From: Caproiciproducens sp. NJN-50
GTDB lineage: Bacteria > Bacillota > Clostridia > Oscillospirales > Acutalibacteraceae
Direction: 5' to 3'
NCBI RefSeq assembly: GCF_004103755.1
Contig: NZ_CP035283.1
Coordinates: forward strand, 2,232,001-2,296,000
Length of the DNA stretch: 64,000 nucleotides
The notes under the pieces were generated by a model that was given only the letters and a program-made list of their open reading frames with translations, was not told the origin of the DNA and did no database searches. Position 1 is the stretch's first letter, and every line of letters begins with the position of its first letter. Of this stretch, positions 33,471-41,815 are shown in pieces. A program made the translations under genes and the position numbers.

Positions 33471-34904
33471 TTATAATGTCCTGTCGATAATTTCCGCCTG
33501 CGTAATAATATCCCGCAGCCTGTCGCCGCCGACTTTATATTCCAGAAGTTCATCCACGGTAGCGTAAACCATACTGTCTTCTTCCATACCGTTACTCGGT
33601 CCAGCCGAAAATTTCATTTTTCCGTTCGGCCAGACTGAACTGATGGTGTAGTCAATTCCTTTCCACTCAAACTCCACATCCCCGCCTCTTGACATACTGC
33701 TTTTGAATTCACTCAGCGTTTTGAACTGATAGGCGTCTCCGTTAACTGTCAATTTCATAGGGATTTCTCCTTTATATTTGTAAAACTTAAATTCAGGTGC
33801 TCCGTTCGGATATTCTTCCGGCGGATAGTTAATATCACCATTTGAGAAATCCGGCGTTCCGTTATTCGGATTCCAGTTAATAATTTTATCGTGAGGGTCC
33901 GTATGCGCCCACGATTTGTTGTGGTCAGTATAATGACGAACTTTAATTCCCCAACCTCTGCTGTCGTATTTTACAGATACCCAGTAACCGTTTGTTCCTT
34001 TTCTGTTTTCTACATAATATTTCTGAATCGTATTTGGCGGACCCCATAAAATTCTTTCGTTTGCTTTGTCTGGGTTTGGTTTCCACATTGCGCCGTAGGC
34101 GCTACCCATGCCGGTCTGAATAATGTTATTATAGTACTCATCATTCCCACTTACAACATATCCGCTTTTAATAATGAGATTACTCCCTACCGGAAGGGAC
34201 GCTTCGCCGCAGATGTATTTCGCATATTTGGATGGTGTGTATGGGTCTTCGTTCATGTACTTCCACGAACTTAGTTCATAGTCGACAAACACGATATCGC
34301 CCTGCATCTCGGGGAATGGTGTATTGTAGCAGATGATTTTCTCCGGTTCGATCCGGCGGAGCATCTCGTTATAGCCCTTTAGAAAAAACTCTTTCTGGTC
34401 CTGGCGGTTGTCATGCGCCGACACCATATAGGTGGATACTGCAACCGTGGAGCCTTTTTGAATTCCATCAAAGCAGAATTCGAATGTATTCTCATCACCC
34501 CAACTTACGGTTGGAACGACACGAATTCCCTTTGACGCAAAATAGGCACCACACCAGCGATTCCGGAATGTGTTGAAGATCTGCAGAACCGGCGCCATTT
34601 CGACATACATACTGAAGTCGGGAGAAAGCACCGCACGATATCGTTTCAGCTTTTCCAGATCGGTATCGGGATTTTTCCAGACACGCTCAAATTTATAGTC
34701 ATACAGAAAAAAATGAACCATCCGGTTGAAATGCTTTGTGTCATTAAGATCCATCCTATCAAATCCTATGAGAAGCAAATCACTAAAATCATCTGCTTTC
34801 ACTTTGGATTTCGGAATTACCGGAATTTGCAGTTTCCCTTTCCCTTTGAACTGATCGCGAAGGAAAAGAGGACTTGTTCGATACTTATAATTTTCTTCCG
34901 TCAT
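33471..34904 (-). CDS. DUF4417 domain protein
   Basis: This is a 477-residue cytoplasmic protein. The N-terminal half (to about 250) is the DUF4417 core: DRMDLNDTKHFNRMVHFFLY, RAVLSPDFSMYVEMAPVLQI, NTFRNRWCGAYFASKGIRVV and SWGDENTFEFCFDGIQKGS. The C-terminal half is unlike the usual short family members: it is rich in Tyr, Trp and Asn (NGYWVSVKYDSRGWGIKVRH). DUF4417 proteins are mobile-element cargo of unknown role. ATG 34904 follows TAGGAGG. Confidence 0.75.
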   Translation of the reverse strand: MTEENYKYRTSPLFLRDQFKGKGKLQIPVIPKSKVKADDFSDLLLIGFDRMDLNDTKHFNRMVHFFLYDYKFERVWKNPDTDLEKLKRYRAVLSPDFSMYVEMAPVLQIFNTFRNRWCGAYFASKGIRVVPTVSWGDENTFEFCFDGIQKGSTVAVSTYMVSAHDNRQDQKEFFLKGYNEMLRRIEPEKIICYNTPFPEMQGDIVFVDYELSSWKYMNEDPYTPSKYAKYICGEASLPVGSNLIIKSGYVVSGNDEYYNNIIQTGMGSAYGAMWKPNPDKANERILWGPPNTIQKYYVENRKGTNGYWVSVKYDSRGWGIKVRHYTDHNKSWAHTDPHDKIINWNPNNGTPDFSNGDINYPPEEYPNGAPEFKFYKYKGEIPMKLTVNGDAYQFKTLSEFKSSMSRGGDVEFEWKGIDYTISSVWPNGKMKFSAGPSNGMEEDSMVYATVDELLEYKVGGDRLRDIITQAEIIDRTL

Positions 34905-35017
34905 TGAACTACCTCCTAAAAACATCTTCTACTTATAGGCGGTATTCAGTCAGATATTTCCCTATTTAATGCAACTATTCACAAAGTTTTAAAATATTTT
35001 TATGTGAATGGCTTCGA

Positions 35018-35037
35018 GTGTTCTTACAGCATTTATT
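35018..35037. repeat. Direct repeat flanking the DUF4417 gene, copy 2
   Basis: GTGTTCTTACAGCATTTATT, identical to 33310-33329. A hairpin AGAG-CGTC...GACG-CTCT (35094-35117) separates it from the next repeat type. Confidence 0.75.
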
Positions 35038-35123
35038 TATCAAATAAGGCAGCTTTAGCGAGTAAGCCGAAGAAAATCCGAGAAAAAGAAAACAGAGCCG
35101 TCAAATTCGACGACTCTGATAGT

Positions 35124-35205
35124 GGTACGAGTGTTCATAACGACAAACTTGGGAACCCGCATAAAATAAGGTTTTCGGCATCAGGCAGACGAATATTACA
35201 AATAT
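35124..35205. repeat. Cassette-type repeat, copy 1
   Basis: It begins GGTACGAGTGTTCATAACGA, continues CAAACTTGGGAACCCGCATA and AAATAAGG, then ACGAATATTACA. Copies 2 and 3 are at 36132 and 36464. It immediately follows a hairpin and lies just after the 3' end of the minus-strand membrane protein gene. Confidence 0.75.
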
Positions 35206-35222
35206 AAACATGCTGAATCACA

Positions 35223-36026
35223 TTAAAACCATTTCTTGTCTATAAGAAGATACTCACGTATTTCCTTACGAATATCTTTGATCGTTGGAGAATGAGATTT
35301 GCTTTCATAAATAAAACTATTATAGATTGCCTGATAAGAAATATGTAAAGGGTTTTCTTCACTTGAATTAAAAGATTTGGCTTGCAAAATAAATTTTTTC
35401 AATTCAGGTATCATGTAGTTCTTCAAGTTGAAATCAATATCTGCCAGTAACGTTTCTAATAAGTTAATGATTTTTGTTGGCATAAAAGGGTTAGCAATAA
35501 ATTCATTGATTTTCTGTATTGTTTTTTGATGTGTTTTAGTAAGATATAGTTTTTCCATTCTTACTACCCCTTTTTCTATCTGATCATTTAATTCTTTTTT
35601 GTAATTTTCAAACTCTTTTTCATCATCAAACAATTGCTCATGAAAAGGTGAACGATGGACTTTAAAAGTTTTAGTAGGCCCACTATCTTCAAGTAACATA
35701 AAACCACCAATATTTTCTTGAACCTCTTTGCTAATTTTATCATCAGTTAATTTAAAATTGTAAGTAGTTAACAAATCGAAAGCATTGCAAGCGGCTATCC
35801 CCATATAATCAAGGTCAAAATAGAATTCACCTTTTTCAACAGAAACAAAATCCAACAACTCAACAAGAACTTCTGTCTGTCTTTTCACAACTTCAGATCG
35901 TAAAGGTTGTAAGAGTGTATACCTTGCACGTCTATATGTTAAGATAGCAAGCAATGTTGCTATCAAAGTAAACAGAACCCATAAGACATCTTTAAGCCAA
36001 CTGATATTGTTTATAACCCAATTCAT
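35223..36026 (-). CDS. Single-pass membrane protein of unknown function
   Basis: This is a 267-residue protein. One N-terminal helix (DVLWVLFTLIATLLAILTY) is followed by a cytoplasmic, mainly helical domain (SEVVKRQTEVLVELLDFVSV, HQKTIQKINEFIANPFM, DIDFNLKNYMIPELKKFIL). There is no recognised motif. AT content is clearly higher than in the metal-gene region, consistent with transfer. It lies between two copies of the cassette-type repeat. Confidence 0.65.
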   Translation of the reverse strand: MNWVINNISWLKDVLWVLFTLIATLLAILTYRRARYTLLQPLRSEVVKRQTEVLVELLDFVSVEKGEFYFDLDYMGIAACNAFDLLTTYNFKLTDDKISKEVQENIGGFMLLEDSGPTKTFKVHRSPFHEQLFDDEKEFENYKKELNDQIEKGVVRMEKLYLTKTHQKTIQKINEFIANPFMPTKIINLLETLLADIDFNLKNYMIPELKKFILQAKSFNSSEENPLHISYQAIYNSFIYESKSHSPTIKDIRKEIREYLLIDKKWF

Positions 36027-36083
36027 TATTTATCTCCTTGACCGCCAAGTCTCAATGTCTGATAAACTTATTATAGCACATAA

Positions 36084-36131
36084 AAAATCGTTTCTAAAGA
36101 ATGATTACTCAATTCCTTTAGAAACGATTTT
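36084..36131. terminator. 16-bp hairpin next to repeat copy 2
   Basis: AAAATCGTTTCTAAAG and CTTTAGAAACGATTTT are exact complements around 16 bases. It could terminate transcription in either direction and directly touches the repeat at 36132. Confidence 0.7.
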
Positions 36132-36222
36132 GGTACGAGTGTTCATAACGACAAACTCGGGAACCCGCATAAAATAAGGGCTTTCGATGTCAAGTGAACG
36201 AATATTACACTTGAATCGAGTA
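36132..36222. repeat. Cassette-type repeat, copy 2
   Basis: It starts GGTACGAGTGTTCATAACGA and carries GGGAACCCGCATAAAATAAG. It ends with TCAAGTG...CACTTGA, an inverted repeat that could fold into a stem. Confidence 0.75.
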
Positions 36223-36284
36223 CATGAGCTTTTCTCTCTTCGATAGAACAAACTACAGTTCATAATTGCCTTAGAAATTCTTAA

Positions 36285-36449
36285 TTATTTTTTTTCACCG
36301 TTTTGCTTTTCTAATTCATCTCTCAAAGTTCCTAAGAGTTTGTCGCTTCGAGTATCCCTACCGTCCGGATTTCTAAAAGATCCCGCAGGGATTTCCAACT
36401 TCTTTTCAAGATTTCCAATCTGGATATCACTTCTAATCTTCCTTTCCAT
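36285..36449 (-). CDS. 54-residue hypothetical protein
   Basis: The ORF begins MERKIRSDIQIGNLEKKLEI and ends ELEKQNGEKK; it is highly charged. GGGGGTGAAAAT precedes the ATG. It lies between repeat copies 2 and 3, so it may be a cassette of its own. The family is not recognised. Confidence 0.5.
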   Translation of the reverse strand: MERKIRSDIQIGNLEKKLEIPAGSFRNPDGRDTRSDKLLGTLRDELEKQNGEKK

Positions 36450-36463
36450 ATTTTCACCCCCCT

Positions 36464-36535
36464 TACGACAAACTTGGAACCCCGCATAAAATAAAGGCTT
36501 TAATCGTCAAGTGAACGAATATTGCACAGCTATAT
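36464..36535. repeat. Cassette-type repeat, copy 3 (5' truncated)
   Basis: ACGACAAACTTGG, CCCGCATAAAATAAAGG and TCAAGTGAACGAATATTGCA match the inner and right parts of copies 1 and 2. The left GGTACGAGTGTTC part is missing. Between it and 36763 no gene is seen. Confidence 0.7.
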
Positions 36536-36762
36536 ATCTTAATCGCAGTCGTTCTCTTTAAAAATGTATCCAATCCAACTGATTTAACTATATGTCTAAC
36601 ATCATGTTGGGTAACAAAATTCAGAAACAAATCATCGTCCGAATATGATATTATGCTAAAAGTTCATATGGAGAAATTAAAAAAGACTTGTAAACACTAT
36701 CAAGATAGACGTAATTATTATCATAGTCTTCAATCTTAACATTACTCACATACTCATTAGTT

Positions 36763-37974
36763 TTATTTATGGATAGTGTTTATAGTTATTTTAGCTTTTG
36801 CCATATATGCTGAAATTGGATTATCCAAAGCCTCAGGATTTTCAAGTAACTGTCTTACTTGTCTAGCAATAGAAGTTTTATAGGTATCCAACTGGGGAAC
36901 TAGAGTATATATGCTCGATGTATCGATTGTAATGGTCCTAAAATTATTTAAATCAAAAGGAATATTATCACATTTTCTAATTAAGTGTATTGTCGGTAAA
37001 TTAAACGTATGTCTTAATGATAATTCATAGAAAACATTTGGATTATGATATGATAAATCTGCGATAACAAGTTTTGCATTTATTATATGTTCAATTATTT
37101 GTGATGTAATCATACCAGGTGCACTAATATTATCAGCCCTGACTACTGAAAGGTCAAATTCATTTAAAGCTGGTTCAACAATGCTGCTTAAAAACAAATC
37201 AGAGTGTTTTCGTTGCTCAGAACCTTCTTCACCAATTGGAGTAATATAAAAGCACATCTTTTCCCATTTGTCATGTTGAGCGTTGACAGTTTCGGCTGGT
37301 AAAGAATTGCCATAATTACTTTCAATAGTAGGAATTATTGCTGGAAGTATAGCTTTTTCAACAACTTGGGGTGTCGCAGAATTTATATCTTCAATTACCT
37401 GCTCAATTGTGATTATCCTTTCAGAACCAGCTAACACCTTTATTAAACCGATAAATTTTGCATTTATTATAAATAGTTCAACGCCTTTTTTACATTCTTC
37501 TTCTTCAAGTCCTTGTTCCTTAAGCGAATCAGCCAACACTGAGTTTGCTGGAACTTTCATGTTTTTAAATTGATTATACAATCCTGACAAATATGTATTG
37601 CTTCCTATAGCCAATTTAAAATTGGCTTCTGCACGTCGAGAGAGTTCTTCCTCTGGGTTTGTGGCAACTGATCCATCTGGAGTTAGTTCTATATAATCGG
37701 CTTGGTATCCACCCAAAGTTATACCATACTTTGCAGATGAAGTGACTAGAGTCCTGCTAGGCCCGCTTTCAGGAGCTTTGCCAATTTGATCGAATAAAGT
37801 TATTCTCCTAATTTTTTGGCCAGAAGCATACTGCCAGATTCCATTTGCAATAATCAGACTTTCTTCATAGGATAAGGCAGGGAAAGCACGAATAGCTCTT
37901 TTTCTTTTCCCTTCTGCTTCGGTGACTGTAGTTTGAGACCTTGCATCTTCTTCTATTGTAACTTCATCAGCCAT
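36763..37974 (-). CDS. Protein with nucleoside 2-deoxyribosyltransferase/TIR-like domain
   Basis: This is a 403-residue protein. The N-terminal part (30-220) is helical (ALSYEESLIIANGIWQYASG, RITLFDQIGKAPESGPSRTL). From about 255 a Rossmann-like domain begins with CFYITPIGEEGSEQRKHSDL and continues VRADNISAPGMITSQIIEHI, AKLVIADLSYHNPNVFYELS and NFRTITID. ADL-x-NPNVFYEL is the hallmark of nucleoside deoxyribosyltransferase-like and TIR-like effectors that split N-glycosidic bonds. A defence role is an inference from domain type and the mobile context. GGAAACAGGAT precedes the ATG. Confidence 0.7.
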   Translation of the reverse strand: MADEVTIEEDARSQTTVTEAEGKRKRAIRAFPALSYEESLIIANGIWQYASGQKIRRITLFDQIGKAPESGPSRTLVTSSAKYGITLGGYQADYIELTPDGSVATNPEEELSRRAEANFKLAIGSNTYLSGLYNQFKNMKVPANSVLADSLKEQGLEEEECKKGVELFIINAKFIGLIKVLAGSERIITIEQVIEDINSATPQVVEKAILPAIIPTIESNYGNSLPAETVNAQHDKWEKMCFYITPIGEEGSEQRKHSDLFLSSIVEPALNEFDLSVVRADNISAPGMITSQIIEHIINAKLVIADLSYHNPNVFYELSLRHTFNLPTIHLIRKCDNIPFDLNNFRTITIDTSSIYTLVPQLDTYKTSIARQVRQLLENPEALDNPISAYMAKAKITINTIHK

Positions 37975-38138
37975 ATCCTGTTTCCTCCAAACATAATGTC
38001 ACATTTTTCTTTCTAAATAATAATACACCTAAATATACCAAAAATAAAGATGCTATCCGACTAAATATGTCATTTATTATATCTATAAGAACTCCCCTTA
38101 CGTTGAAAATAAAATGAATACTTGCCTAAGAATGAAGT

Positions 38139-38171
38139 ACCGCCCACATGGACTATATGGGCGGTGTTTTT
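38139..38171 (+). terminator. Terminator left of the IS1182-type element
   Basis: ACCGCCCA and TGGGCGGT pair around 11 bases and are followed by GTTTTTG. It lies 14 bases before the left end of the insertion sequence. Confidence 0.65.
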
Positions 38172-38184
38172 GTATATAGAAGTC

Positions 38185-39751
38185 ACTTCGTGCCAAGTTC
38201 GAGGTGTTGACAAAGTTCCAAAAGGAGAGGCAAAAATGGTATAATGTAGGCAAAGAAAAAGCAGTGGGATGTGTTTGGGAATGCTGACGGAGCGAGACGG
38301 GATACAGATAAAAATGCATTGTGTCACCCTTGAGGACCTGGTGCCGCAGGAGCACTTTTTGCGCAAGCTGGAAAACGCCGTGGATTTCAGCTTCATCTAC
38401 GACGAGGTTCGGGATTTGTACTGCCCGGATAACGGCAGGCCCGGAATCGATCCGGTAGTGCTGGTAAAATATCTACTGGTGGGATATCTGTACGGTATCG
38501 AATCGGAGCGTCGCATTGAGCAGGAGATTCAGGTGAATATGGCCTACCGGTGGTTCCTGGGGTTGGATTTGGATGATCGGGTGCCCGATCATTCTACAAT
38601 TTCCCAGAATCGGCGCAGACGGTTTCATGGAAAAGAGGTGACCGTCACCTGTTTGAACATATTTTGCATCTATGCATGGAAAAGGGATTGGTGGATGGAA
38701 AGATCATTCTGACGGATTCCACGCATGTAAAAGCGAATGCCTCATTTAAGGCGAATACAAAAGTACTGGCCCAGCGCGAGACAACGGACTATATGGAACG
38801 GCTGGATCAGTATGAAGCGGAGGAACGTGCGCGGCTGGAGTCATCCGGCGCCATCAAGCCGCAGCGCGCGGGGCGTGAGAAAAAGGAAAGCGAAAAGGTG
38901 CAAAAGACGGTCAGCACCACCGATCCGGACGCTGAAATGCTGCAGCGGCCCGGAAAACCGGAAGGAATGCATTACCTGGATCATCAAAGCGTGGATGCCG
39001 CTCACGGAATTGTGGTGGATGTGGCAGTGACACCGGGAAATGTGAACGATTCGGAGCCATACCTGGGACGCATTGAATACATGCGGAAGCATTTGGGACT
39101 GGATATTCAAGCAGCCGGCGCGGATAGCGCCTATGGCACCAGCATGATTTACCGGGCGATGGACGATATGGGCATCTGGCTGTACACGCCCGCAGCAACG
39201 GGCGGGGCAACCTACAAGGTGGAGTTCAGGCGCGAGAATTTTCAGTATGATGCGGAAAAGGACTGCTTTATTTGCCCTGCTGGAAAACAACTGACCCTGC
39301 GGAATCTTGAGAGGGAGCACTACAACGTCTGCCGGGTATACAGAGCCGAAAAGAAAAACTGCCGGGCCTGCCCGATGCTAAGCAAGTGTGTAAGTGGCAG
39401 CCATCAAAGCCGCGCGATCCGAAAGAATATTTTTGAGGAATCCGTAAAAAAGCAGCGGGACACGGATGGTACATTCACCCACAAACATATCCTGAGTCTG
39501 CGCCAGATTTGGTGTGAGGGCAGCTTTGCGGCCCAGAAATGGATGCACAACTTAAGACGTCTGTTCAGACGGGGAATCGAGGCGGCGGAAGATCACTGCC
39601 TCTTGTCGGCAACCGCCTTAAACCTAAAGCGCATGGTTAAGTGCCTGGGATAAGTCCCAAGGCGCTTCTTTTTTTGCCTGTTCCCCCTGGATTTCTCATG
39701 GCTTCGTCCCGAATGATGGGGTTTGTCAACACCTCGAACTTGGCCCGAAGT
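38185..39751 (+). mobile_element. IS1182-family insertion sequence
   Basis: Terminal inverted repeats of 30 bp with one mismatch (ACTTCG-T/G-GCCAAGTTCGAGG..., 38185-38214 and 39722-39751) bound a single transposase gene. I see no convincing target duplication. Its insertion lies next to the truncated maff2 end of the conjugative element. Confidence 0.85.
38269..39653 (+). pseudogene. IS1182-family transposase, frameshifted
   Basis: The N-terminal frame (ATG 38269) gives LEDLVPQEHFLRKLENAVDF, GRPGIDPVVLVKYLLVGYLY and DHSTISQNRRRRFHGKEV. The protein then continues one base out of frame as DRHLFEHILHLCMEKG, KIILTDSTHVKANASFKANT, ADSAYGTSMIYRAMDD and the C-terminal Cys-rich CRACPMLSKCV to 39653. 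The break is at about 38640. Family members normally use one frame, so this copy is probably inactive. Confidence 0.85.
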
Positions 39752-39864
39752 CGGCGCTCCGCGCCTGTTGTTGCGTCATGTCACTATCACTTTTGATTTA
39801 TAAAGATACAGTTACCATCTGTTGACTGCCTATCTCAGTTTTATTGGTTTTCTTAGTTGCTTCC

Positions 39865-40005
39865 TTATGAGCCCTGCGCATTCGCACCCGGATTGTCGTT
39901 GCCGTAACCTTCCAACAGGTTGATCGCGCCCCAAATGGCAAGGCCCGCGCCGAGGGCGATCACAAGGGTCTGGAGAACGCCGATTGCGGAATGAAAGAAA
40001 CTCAT
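39865..40005 (-). pseudogene. Maff2 family protein, 3' truncated
   Basis: The 46 residues MSFFHSAIGVLQTLVIALGA...NLLEGYGNDNPGANAQG match the N-terminal two thirds of Maff2, a small membrane protein of Tn1549-type conjugation modules. It ends early at Ser-stop where the family continues with a second hydrophobic segment. GGAGGTAG precedes the ATG. It follows the virD4 C-terminal fragment as in intact elements. All further transfer genes are missing. Confidence 0.8.
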
Positions 40006-40043
40006 AATACTACCTCCATTTTTTAAGTTGTATATATAAACCG

Positions 40044-40298
40044 CTATTCTGCGGCTTTTGGGTTCCCGGAGAGGTCAACGGAATACGTGTTGAACACATC
40101 GTCCGGTTTCGGTTTTAATTTTGTGGACAGAAACTTCTCAATATGGAAAGCGTTGCGGGGATCATAGTCGGACAGGTACTTGTAGTTCGGATGCTTTGTG
40201 ATGTCGTACTTGTCCGAAAGGAAAGGCCGGACACCGCGAAGCTGGAGGATACATTTGCCGCCGTCAAGAACAGACAGCTCATCGACCGAAGCGAGATC
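40044..40298 (-). pseudogene. virD4: virD4/traG coupling protein, C-terminal fragment
   Basis: The frame reads DLASVDELSVLDGGKCILQL, RGVRPFLSDKYDITKHPNYK and ends NPKAAE. This is the C-terminal end of a VirD4-type coupling protein. It joins in frame to the N-terminal part at 54835-56373: GGG AAG GAT before, CTC GCT TCG after. The 14.5 kb between them is an inserted mobilizable element. Confidence 0.9.
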
Positions 40299-40326
40299 AC
40301 TGCAACATTGTCAAGGGGTAAATTAA

Positions 40327-40376
40327 AACCATAAGCTAAAACCGTGTCCAATAAATCACGGCTTTAGCTTATGGTT
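40327..40376. terminator. Hairpin terminator at the left end of the mobilizable element
   Basis: AACCATAAGCTAAA pairs with TTTAGCTTATGGTT, with CCGTG/CACGG inside. It lies downstream of the SIR2 operon on the minus strand and would stop its transcript before virD4. Confidence 0.75.
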
Positions 40377-40492
40377 GTTATGTGCAATTTAATATTAAAT
40401 TAAAACTGCCAGTACTGTGATGATGCGTTATGCAGGGAATTAACACCCAAAATAAGAGGTCGAACTATGTTGCTAAGAAGCAAAATAGTTTA

Positions 40493-41815
40493 TTAAATAT
40501 TTCTATTAAAGTAATTCTCAAATCCATTGTAATAAAAGTGTGGATTATTTCGTTTGAAAACATCTAAATATCTTTCCTCGGGTAACAGATATTTTAAATG
40601 TTGATCTCGCTTTGCTATTCTCTGAGGATTATCAGTATAGTGTAAAACCACATCAATTTCTGCATTTTCAGAAATGTTCTTCTGTAGTAACATTCGAAAT
40701 TCATAGTCGGCTAAAGGAAATGAATAGCCAATAAATATTATTTTATCTGCATTCATTAGTGCGAAGCTTGCGGATTTCCATAAATTTCTATAGAGTTGAT
40801 TATCAATAGATTTTATCATGGTAGGAGTTATTATTTCTGGCTGAATTAACACAGAATTTCCTTTAGAGGATTTCTTGCATATCAAACATTCTTCAGAGGA
40901 TGAATCATCAAACAAATATTTCCCATATGGTTGTTTCTCAATTATAGAGAGCCCTCCGCAATCTAAGCATCTGAACCAGTTAATGGAACCATGCAGCTTA
41001 ATTAGTTTTACGGACTTATCTCGTGAAACTCTCTCTTCCTTTTTTGAATCAAATTTGTAGTATTTGTCATTCAAGCACAAATTATAATTTATCCCACTTT
41101 TATTTAAATAGCCTTCCCAAAGCGTATCCCAATTTGTTGAAACTATAGTTATATTATCTAAATTTTGAGATACAAAGCTTATTACTCTTTGGTATGCAGG
41201 GTGTTTAAAAGAATGTTCCATTGTTTTTTTCCCAAAATAATATGTAAATAGACGTAAAATTGAATGCCGAACGCTATCCATATCTAAATAGGTATACTTA
41301 TTATTATGCTCCTTTAAAATAATGGCTTTATCAAAAGATGTAAATACATCTTCCAAACTTACGTTAAGATGAATATCAACAAGTTTTTGCCGTATTTGTT
41401 CTTTTAATATTTCCAAATTTTTAAAATAATCGTTTAAATCTACGATGTATTCTGGCCTCTCAAAAAGTAATGAATGCATTTCTTTCGTAGCCAATTCAGC
41501 ATCTGTACCCTTTAGTGTTGTAATTTCGCCCCACTTTCCGAGAAAATTATTAATTGCTTCAAACCGAGTTTTTGCTTCCAGAATGTTGATATAGCTCTTA
41601 TGATATATATCGTAAGAGTCCCCATAAGAGTATAAAAGATATAATCCTACTTCAATGAAAGCTCGTAAAAACTTAATACTTTGAGGCTCTGCCTTTATAT
41701 CAAGAATAGACCGTTTTTCTGGAGCCAACATTGCATCGATGATTTTATTTTGTATTGGCAATTTTGCTGGGGCTGAGAAACCAGCTCCAGTAACAATAAC
41801 AATTTTATCTGGCAT
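40493..41815 (-). CDS. SIR2-domain protein, probable NAD-consuming effector
   Basis: This is a 440-residue cytoplasmic protein. SIR2 motifs are visible: VIVTGAGFSAPAKLPI (NAD phosphate loop), VSTNWDTLWEGYL (the TN-x-D motif), LIKLHGSINWF (catalytic His) and IIFIGYSFPLADYEFRML. Four Cys in CLDCGG and CLICKK form a zinc ribbon. In bacterial defence systems such domains deplete NAD during phage infection. ATG 41815 overlaps the upstream gene by 11 bases, so it is coupled to the operon; the longer frame to 41866 has no ribosome site. It is the last gene of four. Confidence 0.82.
   Translation of the reverse strand: MPDKIVIVTGAGFSAPAKLPIQNKIIDAMLAPEKRSILDIKAEPQSIKFLRAFIEVGLYLLYSYGDSYDIYHKSYINILEAKTRFEAINNFLGKWGEITTLKGTDAELATKEMHSLLFERPEYIVDLNDYFKNLEILKEQIRQKLVDIHLNVSLEDVFTSFDKAIILKEHNNKYTYLDMDSVRHSILRLFTYYFGKKTMEHSFKHPAYQRVISFVSQNLDNITIVSTNWDTLWEGYLNKSGINYNLCLNDKYYKFDSKKEERVSRDKSVKLIKLHGSINWFRCLDCGGLSIIEKQPYGKYLFDDSSSEECLICKKSSKGNSVLIQPEIITPTMIKSIDNQLYRNLWKSASFALMNADKIIFIGYSFPLADYEFRMLLQKNISENAEIDVVLHYTDNPQRIAKRDQHLKYLLPEERYLDVFKRNNPHFYYNGFENYFNRNI

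Noticed and set aside
38640..38670. Programmed frameshift in the IS1182 transposase
   Set aside because: No slippery heptamer is seen at the junction and this family normally uses one frame; a mutation is simpler.
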